Counted from the stretch's first letter, positions 27,050 through 36,508 are shown. The stretch: DNA of 51,790 nt from Muribaculum sp. (GCA_023667055.1 JAMPAV010000001.1:846542-898331), one strand, 5' to 3'. The notes: generated from the letters alone by a model not told the origin. A program made the numbers and translations.

Positions 27050-29323
27050 TCATGATTTGGTGCGGAAAGGATGAAACTGATGATAAATGCTGAATAAATA
27101 GGAGGGAATGCCGGCTGCGGCAACCTGCTCCCGCAACGCGGAGAAGTTATAATCGTCGGCCGACGAACGATTCCTGTCGCAAATGGCCTTGATGGAAGCC
27201 TCAGTGTCGGCCGGGAGAATATCCGACAGTTGAATTTCATCAAGGCGTACCATATCCACAAGGTGCATGGCAATCGTGCCGGCAACAAATCCTCGTTTCT
27301 CAGCTATTTCCTCAATGTTCAATCCGCTTCGCCACAATTTCAGAGTTTCTCTCTGGGAATATCCCTTCGTCTTTCGCTCTTTTTTTGACTTATCTTTTTG
27401 AAGTTTTTTTCCTGTCACCTTCGCTCTCTTCTTTTGTTCTTCCCCCACGGATAAGACTGCGTGTGCCTTATACTTCATGTATGCCTCCGGTGAGAAAGTG
27501 TCGGAAAGCATCCCTGTGAGGATGGTCTTTTTGATTGCCATTTCAAGCATCAGGGCATCGGCTACATTGTCAAGCCGCCGCTGCATCGAAGTATTATCTA
27601 CCTCAAGAGGTGTGTCGTTGAGAAGTTTGCATATAGGCGCGAGTTGCTCAAGAAAGTAATTGCAACCGCCTCTGACTTTTTCAATGAAAGCCTTGTCGGC
27701 GGCAACCGCCGTGGCATCCATAGGCCGGGAGGCATACAGTGTGATGAAACGCAGTCCGACACTGTCTATTTTTGAGCGGAATGTCTGTTCCGCCTCTCTA
27801 TATTTGCCATACAAATCAGGATACATCGGAGCCACGAACTCCTCTATAGCCCTCTTGAAATCAGAAAAGGCGGTGGTAAGGGTCCTGAAATTGAAAAGGT
27901 CAGCAAGAATGCTGCGGAAATATTCATTGCGCAAGCGGTCCACCATGGAGTCATCCGGAGCGTTTCTTTCCGCACTTTCTATAAAGGAGTTGACCACACG
28001 GTCGATAATCACGGCACTCGGCGAAAGCGGGTTCTCAAGAATCATTCCCTCCAGACTGCGGCATCTGCTGAGTGCAACATAAAGCTGTCCGGGTGCAAAC
28101 GAATGGCTCGCATCTATGATGGCATTGTCGAATGTAAGTCCCTGGCTTTTATGGATGGTGATGGCCCAGGCCAGACGCAATGGTATTTGTGAGAAAGAGC
28201 CATCGACATGCTGTGACACCTCTTTTGTGTCTTCATTGATTGAATAACTTGTGTTTTCCCATTGCACTGCACCGGTCTTGACAGCAGTCAGATTCTCATC
28301 ATCAGGCTGCACGGTGACAGTGTCCTCATCCATTTCCACCACTGTCCCTATCAGACCGTTGTAATATCTTCGCTCGGCGCCGGTATCGTTTTTTATAAAC
28401 ATCACCCTTGCACCCTCCTTAAGGGTGAGAATCTTGTCGGCCGGAAAAGAGGATTCCGGAAATTTCCCGGTGACTGTTGCCTCGAACGAAACCGGGGCGG
28501 AGTTGAGAGCAGCGAGACGCCGTAGGTTGACTTCATCAGAGGTGCGGTTGTGGGTGGTGAGTCGTATATAGTGGTTCCAGTTCTCGTCCTGTATTGGCCG
28601 GAACCGGGAGTTAAGACATCCAAGCGTATTATAGTCGGCACGCCCATCGCGAACGGCATTAAGAAGGGAAATAAACTCTGGATCTTGCTGACGATATATG
28701 TGTTTAAGTTCAACAGCGACAAATCCGGCCTCACGCAATGCCTTGCTCTCGAAAAAGTATGGAGATGAATAGTGAGGGCTGAGCATTTCCCATTCGTCGG
28801 TGCGCACCACCGGTGCAAGCTGACGAAGGTCGCCGATCAGCAACAACTGTACTCCACCGAATGGAGCATCTATACCTCTCTGGCGACGCAAAATGCTGTC
28901 GATGCCATCAAGGGTGTCCGGACGCACCATAGATATTTCGTCGATCACTATCAGGTCGAGGCTCGCTATCAGCCTACGTTTCTCCTTACCGATCCGAAGA
29001 AAATGTTTTTCTTCGCCAACGAATCCTCTGCCCGGCACAAACGGTGAAAACGGAAGCTGGAAAAAAGAATGTATTGTCATTCCCCCTGCATTTATGGCAG
29101 CCACACCCGTAGGGGCAAGCACCACCATGCGTTTGGCGGAATCTTCCATTAGGCGGTGCAAGAATGTGGTCTTGCCGGTTCCTGCCTTGCCGGTGAGAAA
29201 GAGGTTGGTGCCGGTCTCCTCCACTATGCGCCGCGCAAGTGTAAGCTCACGGTTGATTTGAAGCACTGCTTCGGGTTCGGCGGCATATTCAAGGCCGTCT
29301 TCGTATTCTTCCTGGTATGGCAT
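27050..29323 (-). CDS. Pif1/RecD-like superfamily 1 helicase with C-terminal HTH domain
   Basis: A 757-residue ATP-dependent DNA helicase. The Walker A motif GKAGTGKT is at residues 45-52, with APTGVAAINAGG (motif Ia), IVIDEISMV (Walker B), IGDLRQLAPV (motif III) and WAITIHKSQGLTFDNAIID with YVALSRCRSLEG (motifs V and VI), as in Pif1. The C-terminal region has a basic linker and a helix-turn-helix domain (YSQRETLKLWRSGLNIEEIA) seen in RecQ- and Pif1-like proteins of Bacteroidetes. A role in replication or repair, resolving structured DNA, is likely. The symporter gene ends 10 bases upstream, so both may share one transcript. Confidence 0.9.
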   Translation of the reverse strand: MPYQEEYEDGLEYAAEPEAVLQINRELTLARRIVEETGTNLFLTGKAGTGKTTFLHRLMEDSAKRMVVLAPTGVAAINAGGMTIHSFFQLPFSPFVPGRGFVGEEKHFLRIGKEKRRLIASLDLIVIDEISMVRPDTLDGIDSILRRQRGIDAPFGGVQLLLIGDLRQLAPVVRTDEWEMLSPHYSSPYFFESKALREAGFVAVELKHIYRQQDPEFISLLNAVRDGRADYNTLGCLNSRFRPIQDENWNHYIRLTTHNRTSDEVNLRRLAALNSAPVSFEATVTGKFPESSFPADKILTLKEGARVMFIKNDTGAERRYYNGLIGTVVEMDEDTVTVQPDDENLTAVKTGAVQWENTSYSINEDTKEVSQHVDGSFSQIPLRLAWAITIHKSQGLTFDNAIIDASHSFAPGQLYVALSRCRSLEGMILENPLSPSAVIIDRVVNSFIESAERNAPDDSMVDRLRNEYFRSILADLFNFRTLTTAFSDFKRAIEEFVAPMYPDLYGKYREAEQTFRSKIDSVGLRFITLYASRPMDATAVAADKAFIEKVRGGCNYFLEQLAPICKLLNDTPLEVDNTSMQRRLDNVADALMLEMAIKKTILTGMLSDTFSPEAYMKYKAHAVLSVGEEQKKRAKVTGKKLQKDKSKKERKTKGYSQRETLKLWRSGLNIEEIAEKRGFVAGTIAMHLVDMVRLDEIQLSDILPADTEASIKAICDRNRSSADDYNFSALREQVAAAGIPSYLFSIYHQFHPFRTKS

Positions 29324-29333
29324 GGGGGAGTCT

Positions 29334-30512
29334 TTAGTTGTTGGCTTTTTGGGCGGAGTGACCGAAGAAGCGGTTGATAATCTGAGCCACGGCTCCGTCG
29401 CCGGTCACGTTGCAGGCTGTGCCGAAAGAGTCCATCGTGATATAGAGGGCTATCATTAACGCGAGTTGCGACTCGTTGAAGCCTAAGAAACTTGAAAGAA
29501 GTCCGAGTGAGGCCATTATGCTTCCGCCCGGCACACCGGGAGCCGCCACCATAGTGATGCCCAGCATAAGTATGAAACCTGAAAAACTCATGGAGTCTAT
29601 TGGCATCCCTTGCATAAGCATTATGGCGAGCGCACACGCCACAATCTTCATGGCACTTCCCGACATGTGGATTGTGGCACACAGCGGTATCACAAAACCT
29701 GCTATGTCTTCGCTAATCCCCATCTTGATGGCCTGTCGGAGAGTGACCGGTATTGTTGCAGCTGACGACTGGGTTCCAAGTGCCGTGAAATAGGCCGGCA
29801 TCATTGTCAGCAGACTCTTGAATGGATTCTTATGGGAGAAACACGATGCAAGACAATATTGGAATATAAGCAGCAGCACATGCATTGCAAATATAATGCC
29901 TATGATTGAAGCGAATGTGCCAAGCACGCTCATCACTTGCCCTGCAACCGTCATATTCAGGAATATACCGAAGATATACAGTGGCAGAAGCGGAATGATG
30001 ACCGAATTGATGGTCATGCACACAATGCTGTTGAATTCCACTGAGGCCTTTTTGAGGATGGGGCTTTCGGTGTAGGCCATGCAGATGCCAAGCAGGAAGG
30101 AGAGCACAAGGGCTGACATGACGTCAAGTATGGGTGGCATTGTGATTGTGAAATACGGCACAAGGTCGGCCGCCTCTTTCATGGATGCAGTGTCAACCGG
30201 ATGCACGAGCCCCGGAAACAACCAGGAGCCGACGGCATAGCTGTAGAATCCTGACATGGATGTGAAGATGTAGGCTATCAACACGGTGGCAACAAGGATC
30301 TTGCCGGCCTGTTTGCCGACATCGGCAATCGCCGGGACCACGAATCCCACGATAATGAGGGGGATCAGGAATGACAGGAACTGTGAAAAAATGGCATTGA
30401 AAGTGGCAAATAGTCTTCCGGCCCATACCGGAAACACAAGTCCGGCAAGTATTCCCAACACTATCGCGATAAGAATCTTTACCAAAAGATTCACTTTAAA
30501 TTTCTTCTTCAT
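29334..30512 (-). CDS. dicarboxylate/amino acid:cation symporter (DAACS family)
   Basis: A 392-residue inner membrane transporter of the glutamate/aspartate/C4-dicarboxylate symporter family, driven by Na+ or H+. It shows the N-terminal VKILIAIVLGILAGLVFP, the serine-rich hairpin TALGTQSSAATIPVTL, the substrate-site region PLCATIHMSGSAMKI, and ITMDSFGTACNVTGDGAVA near the end, where the DxxxTxxNVxGD pattern binds substrate and cation. The eight-helix, two-hairpin pattern and length are normal. The substrate is not decided by sequence alone. Confidence 0.93.
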   Translation of the reverse strand: MKKKFKVNLLVKILIAIVLGILAGLVFPVWAGRLFATFNAIFSQFLSFLIPLIIVGFVVPAIADVGKQAGKILVATVLIAYIFTSMSGFYSYAVGSWLFPGLVHPVDTASMKEAADLVPYFTITMPPILDVMSALVLSFLLGICMAYTESPILKKASVEFNSIVCMTINSVIIPLLPLYIFGIFLNMTVAGQVMSVLGTFASIIGIIFAMHVLLLIFQYCLASCFSHKNPFKSLLTMMPAYFTALGTQSSAATIPVTLRQAIKMGISEDIAGFVIPLCATIHMSGSAMKIVACALAIMLMQGMPIDSMSFSGFILMLGITMVAAPGVPGGSIMASLGLLSSFLGFNESQLALMIALYITMDSFGTACNVTGDGAVAQIINRFFGHSAQKANN

Positions 30513-30565
30513 TATGGCATTTTATTGAAATGACGTTGGATTGTCTTGCAAATTTAGTGATTTTT

Positions 30566-30597
30566 TTTGGATATAACGTGAATATTGACTAAATTTG
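30566..30597 (+). promoter_or_regulatory. Bacteroidales promoter for the GH28 gene
   Basis: TTTG at 30566-30569, a 20-base gap and TAAATTTG at 30590-30597, 30 bases before the ATG. On the minus strand a lone TAAATTTG (30556-30549) may serve the symporter, but no matching TTTG was seen. Confidence 0.75.
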
Positions 30598-30627
30598 TGG
30601 GAAAATAGGAAACTAATCTTTAATGTC

Positions 30628-32124
30628 ATGAAAAAAACAGTACTGGGAGTGGCGTGTGCCGCCTTGTCAATTCTGATGATGTCGGGGTCTATACTTGCGA
30701 CAGACTATTCGAAATATTACAAAAATCTTCCCCTGAAAATCAACGAGGTGAAGGAAGTGGTCATACCGAATACCGAAGTGTCAATTAAGGATTTCGGTGG
30801 GATAAACGATGGAGTGACACTCAATACGGAAGCCTTCGCGAAAGCTATCAGACACCTTTCCGACAAAGGAGGTGGCCGGTTGGTTGTGCCTGAGGGCATC
30901 TGGTACACGGGGCCGATACGATTCGAGAGCAACATCGAGTTGCATCTCGACAGGGGGGCTTTGATGCTTTTCAGCGAGAATCTTGAAGACTATCCAATCC
31001 TGAAGTCAGACTGGGAAGGTCTGTCAACCTACAGGTGTATGTCGCCGCTCACAGCGCGCGGCTGCACAAATATAGCAGTGACCGGCGAGGGCACCATCAA
31101 TGGCAATGGCCAGAACTGGCGACCCGTGAAACGCATGAAAATGACCGACAGCCAATGGAAGACACTGACCAAAAAAGGTGTCACCAATGAGAAAGGTGAT
31201 TTGTGGTTCCCCAACGAACGGCATAAATATGCCCATGAGCACCAGAACGAGCTTTGGGACAAAATACACAATGGAGACCCGGAAGCAACCGGAATTGCCC
31301 ATGATTTTTTGCGCCCGGTGCTCGTATCGTTCATTGACTGCAAGAACGTGTTGCTTCAGGGGGTGACTTTTGAAAACTCTCCGGCATGGAATGTCCACCC
31401 GCTCATGTGCGAGAATCTGATTGTTGACAATGTGAACATCAGGAATCCGTGGTATGCTCAGAATGGCGATGGAATAGACATAGAATCCTGCACCAACGTG
31501 CTTTTGGTCAACAGCAGCTTTGATGTTGGCGACGATGCAATCTGCATGAAGAGCGGAAAGGACAAAGACGGAAGGGAAAGAGGCGTGCCGTCTTCAAATG
31601 TCCTGATAGAGGGCTGCACTGTATATCACGGACATGGCGGTTTTGTCATTGGCAGCGAGATGTCGGGAGGTTGCAAAGATATAGTTGCCCGCAATTGCGT
31701 GTTTATCGGCACTGACGTCGGTCTTCGCTTTAAATCGACAAGAGGACGCGGCGGCGTAGTGGAGAACATTTATGTAGATAACATAAAAATGACCGACATA
31801 CCGGGGGATGCCCTTATTTTCGACCTTTATTATGGGATAAAGCCGGGCTCTCCAGTGCCTCCGGTCACTGAGGAGACCCCATCTTTCCGCAACATTTTCA
31901 TCAACGACGTGACATGCCGCAGTGCCGGACGCGCAGCCCTTTTCAATGGTCTTCCCGAAATGCCCATGAAGAATGTGGTGATAGAAAATTCCAGGTTCCG
32001 CGCCAACCAGGGATTCACCCTCAATCATGTGGATGGGCTCACCATGAAGAATGTCGTCATTGATGTGCCGGGCGAGAAAATAACCTATGGCGAAGGGGTA
32101 AAGAACGTTAACACAGGGTTATAA
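30628..32124 (+). CDS. GH28 family polygalacturonase-type hydrolase
   Basis: A 498-residue exported right-handed beta-helix enzyme of family GH28, which cleaves galacturonan or related pectic links. A signal peptide (residues 1 to about 24) is followed by SIKDFGGINDGVTLNTEAF, the classic N-terminal pectinase block. Catalytic-region motifs are NGDGIDIES (Asp281, Asp284), VGDDAIC (Asp302, Asp303), GHGGFVIGSEMSGG (His336) and LRFKSTRGRGG. The ATG at 30628 is chosen because the frame upstream overlaps the promoter. The gene stands alone, with its own promoter and a terminator. Exo or endo action and the exact pectin linkage are not decided. Confidence 0.93.
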   Translation: MKKTVLGVACAALSILMMSGSILATDYSKYYKNLPLKINEVKEVVIPNTEVSIKDFGGINDGVTLNTEAFAKAIRHLSDKGGGRLVVPEGIWYTGPIRFESNIELHLDRGALMLFSENLEDYPILKSDWEGLSTYRCMSPLTARGCTNIAVTGEGTINGNGQNWRPVKRMKMTDSQWKTLTKKGVTNEKGDLWFPNERHKYAHEHQNELWDKIHNGDPEATGIAHDFLRPVLVSFIDCKNVLLQGVTFENSPAWNVHPLMCENLIVDNVNIRNPWYAQNGDGIDIESCTNVLLVNSSFDVGDDAICMKSGKDKDGRERGVPSSNVLIEGCTVYHGHGGFVIGSEMSGGCKDIVARNCVFIGTDVGLRFKSTRGRGGVVENIYVDNIKMTDIPGDALIFDLYYGIKPGSPVPPVTEETPSFRNIFINDVTCRSAGRAALFNGLPEMPMKNVVIENSRFRANQGFTLNHVDGLTMKNVVIDVPGEKITYGEGVKNVNTGL

Positions 32125-32171
32125 AATCCTGTGTTAACAGAAAAAAAATATACAACCGGATAAGACCTCAT

Positions 32172-32215
32172 CTCAAAAAAAATGGCAGCGACCCCAGCCG
32201 CTGCCATTTTTTTGA
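32172..32215. terminator. bidirectional terminator between GH28 and TonB-like genes
   Basis: Left arm CTCAAAAAAAATGGCAGCG (32172-32190) pairs with right arm CGCTGCCATTTTTTTGAG (32199-32215 region), giving U runs in both directions. A separate 11-base hairpin GTTAACACAGG/CCTGTGTTAAC (32107-32138) spans the GH28 stop codon. Confidence 0.85.
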
Positions 32216-32224
32216 GTCGGGGCC

Positions 32225-32596
32225 TTAATCAGGGAGAATAAACGGAATGCGGACATTCGCATTGCTGTCAACAGATTTTCCTCCGGCAGATGCGGGTATC
32301 CATGCCGGCATCCCATCCACCAGCCGAATCGCTTCAGTCTCGAGATCGGGATCAACAAGTCGCACTATCGACAACTGTTCGTGTGAGCCGTCGGCTTTCA
32401 CCACAAATCTCACTTCCACCACTCCCTCGATGCCATTGTTGGCAGCAGTCTGAGGATATTTGCGGTTGGTCTCAATGTATTCTGTCAAGGCCTTTTCTCC
32501 TCCGGGGAAAGAGGCCTTGATTGTGTCATTGACTGATGTCTGAGCCATGACCGGCATTGCAGCCATTATGGCTAAGCCTATAAATATCTTTTTCAT
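32225..32596 (-). CDS. small exported TonB C-terminal domain protein
   Basis: A 123-residue protein with a cleavable signal peptide (MKKIFIGLAIMAAMPVMAQ) and then a TonB C-terminal domain: FPGGEKALTEYIETNRKYP, GIEGVVEVRFVVKADG and the final VRIPFIL strand. It has no membrane anchor or Pro-rich span, so it cannot act as a full energy transducer. It may be a periplasmic accessory protein. It lies 92 bases downstream of a TonB-dependent receptor on the same strand, which suggests a functional link. Confidence 0.85.
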   Translation of the reverse strand: MKKIFIGLAIMAAMPVMAQTSVNDTIKASFPGGEKALTEYIETNRKYPQTAANNGIEGVVEVRFVVKADGSHEQLSIVRLVDPDLETEAIRLVDGMPAWIPASAGGKSVDSNANVRIPFILPD

Positions 32597-32688
32597 AACA
32601 ATTGTGTTTTATACTTTGACCTTCGAATTTGCAAAAGGTTTATTGCGAGGGTTTGCTTGGGTCAAGACCTATATAGCAGATGGTGGGG

Positions 32689-34605
32689 CTAAATCCTCAC
32701 CCCCACCCCGACTCTGAATCCAATCCCGGTGGTCATGAGTGAATTATAATAGTAATACTTCGGAATATAATTGAGCAGATTGTCTATTCCAAAATCGACC
32801 GACACATACTTGCCTAATTCCTGCCTGACCATCACATTAAGAAGTGAATATGCGGGATATCTTTGTGTGCCGGCCTTCTCTGGTGAGAACATCGATAGCA
32901 AATCGCCGGTCACCGCCGACATCCACTTGAAATTGGCCGTAGCTGTAAATCTCCAGTCCTTATTCCAGGAATGCGAATAATCAGCTTGTGCGGTCAAGGC
33001 ATGAGGGCGTGTGGGATTGGCACGCAGGTCGTCTTTGTGATATTTCTCGTAGGTATAGATGTATTCCCCATGCAGGGTCATGCCGAAGTCGAATGATTTG
33101 GATGCCGACACATTCACTCCGAAGATGTTCATTTTCTTCTGGTTGATGTATTGTGCTCCATTGAGCGAGTCATCCCAAAGATATGAGATGCGGTTATCCA
33201 CAAAGTTGTGAAAGACGGATGCCGTAATGCTCTGACTGCCCTTTGTCCATTCTCCTGAAAGGCTCAGGTTGTGGCTTGTTTCGGATTTAAGATTTGGGTT
33301 GCCATATATCATGAATATGCCGGCCATGTCAAAGTTCATGTACAGTTCCTTAAGGTTTGGAGCTCTGAATCCGGCGGCATAATTGAGTCTGACGCTGAGA
33401 TTCCGTTCTCGCCACAGCACGCTCATTTTGGGCGAGACACTGCTGGACTTGGATGCCGAGAACCAGTCGTAGCGAACTCCCGGCACAAGCCATAGCCGCT
33501 CGATTGGCTGCCAGTCCCACTGAAGATAGGCATCAAGATTGGTCTGCGAATGAGATGCACCTCCAAATTCATACGACATCAGATAGTCATCGAGCCAGTC
33601 GCCCCCGGCGGTGATGGTGCCGATATGGTCAAACTCGTGGGAATATTGTGCATGTATCGTGTTTTGCCTGTTGCGATAATCGCGAATCTCCGTTTTTGAA
33701 GATGGAGAGAAGTCATACTTGTCGTATGAATCTATTGAATACCTGAGGCTCAGGTCGCGCCACCGACCTGATATTCCTGCCGATATATCGCTATATCGGT
33801 CGTAGTTGTCGAAAGAGCTTTCCCTCTGCCGCCTGTAATATGATCCCCTCACTGCGACTGATGCCTCAGAGTTGAAAGTATATACCGCTTTCTCACGTAT
33901 GCTCCAGCTGTGCGTGGCATATATTTTGTTGATATTTCCGCTGTGTGGCAATTTTATCTCCGCCTGAGAGTCATATACAGCATCGAGAGAGTTGGCAAAC
34001 TTGCCGTTGCTGAATGTGGCGAGTGCGCCATAGCGTTGCATGCGATGACTTCCCTGCCAACCGGTGAGTGCGAGATGTGTGCCTTCTTTTGGCTTGGCAG
34101 ATATTATGTTGACAACCCCACCGGTGGCATTCGATCCATAAAGCGTGGAGGCGGCGCCTTTCACAATCTCTATCCTGTCTGCATTGTTGAGATTAAGGCG
34201 TGAATAGTCCGGATTGTCAAGGGTCTCTCCTGCAATTCTTTCTCCATCCACAAGAAAGAGAATACCCCCACCCCCAAATCCGGTGAAGTTTATTTGCGGA
34301 TTCTGAGCCATGCCGAGGGAGAATTCCACTCCGGGAAGTTTCTGCTGCAAAAGTCCGCTGATGTCTGTCTGCCCGCTGAGATTGATATCGTTCTGCGTAA
34401 GCACCCTTGTCAATACCGGAGTGTCCTTCAACAGTTTGGGAGTACGCGTGGCCGTCACCACCACAGTCTCGAGGGTATCTGCAGACATTAAGCGGTCGGG
34501 GGTGGCTTGAATAAGGCCACTCCCAACCGCCAGTGCTGTTATTAATCCGAATATCCTCAAATGATTATCAAAGTTGTTACCGAAACATCGGTGAAACAAT
34601 GACAA
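32689..34605 (-). CDS. TonB-dependent outer membrane receptor
   Basis: A 638-residue receptor of the BtuB/FepA type, not SusC-like. After the signal region a TonB box (ETVVVTATR) leads into the plug domain (residues about 55-165, LLQQKLPGVEFS, GGGGILFLVDGERI, IEIVKGAASTLYGSNATGG). A 22-strand-type barrel fills the rest and ends GIGFRVGVGVRI. Such receptors take up metal complexes, haem, cobalamin or small oligomers. The lipoprotein gene 14 bases upstream may encode a surface partner. The ligand is unknown. Confidence 0.9.
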   Translation of the reverse strand: MSLFHRCFGNNFDNHLRIFGLITALAVGSGLIQATPDRLMSADTLETVVVTATRTPKLLKDTPVLTRVLTQNDINLSGQTDISGLLQQKLPGVEFSLGMAQNPQINFTGFGGGGILFLVDGERIAGETLDNPDYSRLNLNNADRIEIVKGAASTLYGSNATGGVVNIISAKPKEGTHLALTGWQGSHRMQRYGALATFSNGKFANSLDAVYDSQAEIKLPHSGNINKIYATHSWSIREKAVYTFNSEASVAVRGSYYRRQRESSFDNYDRYSDISAGISGRWRDLSLRYSIDSYDKYDFSPSSKTEIRDYRNRQNTIHAQYSHEFDHIGTITAGGDWLDDYLMSYEFGGASHSQTNLDAYLQWDWQPIERLWLVPGVRYDWFSASKSSSVSPKMSVLWRERNLSVRLNYAAGFRAPNLKELYMNFDMAGIFMIYGNPNLKSETSHNLSLSGEWTKGSQSITASVFHNFVDNRISYLWDDSLNGAQYINQKKMNIFGVNVSASKSFDFGMTLHGEYIYTYEKYHKDDLRANPTRPHALTAQADYSHSWNKDWRFTATANFKWMSAVTGDLLSMFSPEKAGTQRYPAYSLLNVMVRQELGKYVSVDFGIDNLLNYIPKYYYYNSLMTTGIGFRVGVGVRI

Positions 34606-34619
34606 TATCCATTACGTCT

Positions 34620-35147
34620 TTATTTCCGTTTGCCTGTGAAGTTGAAATTGATAGGCATCGGCATCTTGCCCGGTGTCACCTGATATGTGAGGTTGACATC
34701 CGATCCGGTCACTGTTCCATAGATGCTGCCTACGTAAGTGACACCATCCACTGTGACCACGAAGTCATCTTCTTCCAAGATATATTTGTCGGCAAGATGT
34801 CCGGTTCTATCCACATCCACGTCTCTTATCACCAGTTCGGGGATGGTCTCGACACGGGGCATATTTTCTGTGGAATAGCTACAACCGGGAATCACAACCG
34901 TCACTTCATCGTCCTCACCCTGCTCCCTCATGATGCTAAGGTCGTAGGTGCCATCGATGATGCAGTCGATGGCATTTCCCATCGGGGGCACCACCTTTGC
35001 TGTGATTCCTCCGTTGTATATTCCTATTATATCCGAAATATTACCGCCATTGGGCTTGTCGTCATCATCGTCATCGCAGCTTGTCATGACACACGCGCCG
35101 CTTAAAATAAGAGCTAATGCCACCACTGCATTCCATATCTTTTTCAT
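34620..35147 (-). CDS. calycin-like lipoprotein
   Basis: A 175-residue lipoprotein with lipobox MTSC (Cys24), followed by an acidic stretch of six Asp residues and a beta-rich domain of the size of Bacteroidetes calycin-like (lipocalin-type) lipoproteins. The residues after the Cys (DDDDDDKPNGG) resemble a surface-export signal, known in Bacteroidetes as an acidic patch next to the lipidated Cys. It lies 14 bases before the receptor gene, so it is a candidate surface partner that hands over ligand. The fold assignment is by general pattern only. Confidence 0.65.
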   Translation of the reverse strand: MKKIWNAVVALALILSGACVMTSCDDDDDDKPNGGNISDIIGIYNGGITAKVVPPMGNAIDCIIDGTYDLSIMREQGEDDEVTVVIPGCSYSTENMPRVETIPELVIRDVDVDRTGHLADKYILEEDDFVVTVDGVTYVGSIYGTVTGSDVNLTYQVTPGKMPMPINFNFTGKRK

Positions 35148-35172
35148 AATATATCTGCCTTAAAAGTTAAAA

Positions 35173-35712
35173 CTAACGTCCCACCTGAATGAGTTCTACT
35201 TCAAATATGAGATCCGAGTTTGGACCGATCGGTCCTCCCGGTGTGCCCATCTCCCCGTATGCAAGGTCGCTTGGGATGTAGAACACTGTTTTTCCACCTT
35301 CCTTCATAAGCTGCAGACCTTCGGTCCAGCCTTTGATCACTGCCTGAAGGGGGAACGCTGTAGGTTCGCCACGCTCCACAGATGAATCAAACACTGTGCC
35401 GTCGAGCAGTCGCCCGGTATAGTGCACGGTCACGAAATCGGTTGCCGACGGGGTGTTGCCCGTACCTTCCACTACTGTGACATATCTGAGGCCGCTGGGC
35501 GTGGTGGAGTATTGTCCACCACCCTGGAAATAGGCTGCATCGTAAGCCGCCATATTGCCGGTGCTGTCCTGAGCCGCCACAACTTCGGCCACCATTTCAT
35601 CCATAGCCACCGTGTCATTGCTCGTCGGCTTTTGTTTGCCACATGATATCACGCATGCTGCAGCCAAAACCACTCCTAAAGCGGCTGCCGCCGGTTTAAA
35701 TCTCTTGTTCAT
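35173..35712 (-). CDS. FKBP-type peptidyl-prolyl isomerase, lipoprotein
   Basis: A 179-residue isomerase from the ATG at 35712; a TTG nine bases earlier is less likely. It has a type II signal peptide with lipobox VISC, so it works in the periplasm attached to a membrane. The FKBP domain (residues about 75-179) shows VTVHYTGRLLDGTVFDSS, KGWTEGLQLMKEG and FYIPSDLAYG. It speeds proline isomerization during folding of exported proteins. It is a close paralogue of the next gene upstream, three codons away in a tandem pair. Confidence 0.92.
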   Translation of the reverse strand: MNKRFKPAAAALGVVLAAACVISCGKQKPTSNDTVAMDEMVAEVVAAQDSTGNMAAYDAAYFQGGGQYSTTPSGLRYVTVVEGTGNTPSATDFVTVHYTGRLLDGTVFDSSVERGEPTAFPLQAVIKGWTEGLQLMKEGGKTVFYIPSDLAYGEMGTPGGPIGPNSDLIFEVELIQVGR

Positions 35713-35724
35713 TATTGTCAACTG

Positions 35725-36315
35725 TTATTTTTTCACTACCTTGATAAGTTCCACATCAAAGATAAGAGTGGAGTGTGGGGGAATTGCATTTGGCACACCC
35801 TGAGCGCCGTAGGCGAGGTCGCTTGGTATGAAGAAGGTATATTTCGCTCCCTCTTTCATTAGCTGCACGCCTTCGGTCCAACCCGGTATGACGCGGTTGA
35901 GAGGGAATGTGGCGGGTTCGCCTCTGCTCACTGAGGAGTCGAACACGGTGCCGTCAAGCAATCTGCCTGTATAATGCACTGTCACTTCATCGGTCGCTGT
36001 CGGCTGTGCGCCGGTGCCTTCCTTTTCCACTACATATTGAAGTCCGCTCGCGGTCTCTTTCACGCCTTCGCGTATCTTGTTTTCTACGAGGAATTTTGAT
36101 CCGGCTTCTTTTGCCACTGCCTCGGCCTTTTTCTGAAGGTCCATAAGGTATTCATTGATTATCTTCTGGCATTCTTCTTCGGGCATCTCGAGATCGCCGC
36201 CGTCAAAGGCTGATTTGATTCCCTTGCAGAATGTCGCTGAATCCAGTTCCTTCACGCCCATGGCCTTGAGCTGCTTACCCATAAGCACGCCCCAGGCATA
36301 ACTTAATTTATCCAT
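35725..36315 (-). CDS. FKBP-type peptidyl-prolyl isomerase (FklB/FkpA-like)
   Basis: A 196-residue isomerase with an N-terminal dimerization domain (LSYAWGVLMGKQLKAMGVKE, residues about 1-75) and a C-terminal FKBP domain (TVHYTGRLLDGTVFDSSVSR, GWTEGVQLMKEG, FFIPSDLAYGAQGVP). No signal peptide is present, so it appears cytoplasmic, unlike its lipidated neighbour. The layout matches FklB/Mip-type enzymes. It is the first gene of a minus-strand group with the second FKBP and perhaps the lipoprotein and receptor. No clear promoter was found. Confidence 0.92.
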   Translation of the reverse strand: MDKLSYAWGVLMGKQLKAMGVKELDSATFCKGIKSAFDGGDLEMPEEECQKIINEYLMDLQKKAEAVAKEAGSKFLVENKIREGVKETASGLQYVVEKEGTGAQPTATDEVTVHYTGRLLDGTVFDSSVSRGEPATFPLNRVIPGWTEGVQLMKEGAKYTFFIPSDLAYGAQGVPNAIPPHSTLIFDVELIKVVKK

Positions 36316-36453
36316 AATTATATTGTCTGTTTTCTATATATGTAATTATAGGAACCGCCATATAGCGCTTCCAAAATATAAAACGCATAACATAGCTTTT
36401 TAGTTCTCAAACAAATCTTTTTATGCTCTCTCATGAGAATTTTTGTCAAATCA

Positions 36454-36485
36454 TTTGGAAAGTTAGGATTTTCTGATTAACTTTG
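36454..36485 (+). promoter_or_regulatory. promoter of tRNA-Arg
   Basis: TTTG (36454-36457), a 20-base gap and TAACTTTG (36478-36485) lie 23 bases before the mature tRNA 5' end. Confidence 0.8.
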
Positions 36486-36508
36486 CAGTCGCAAAACACA
36501 AATTGCGG

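Noticed and set aside
32225..32596. Full TonB energy transducer
   Set aside because: The protein has a cleavable signal peptide and lacks the membrane anchor and proline-rich span needed to transmit energy.
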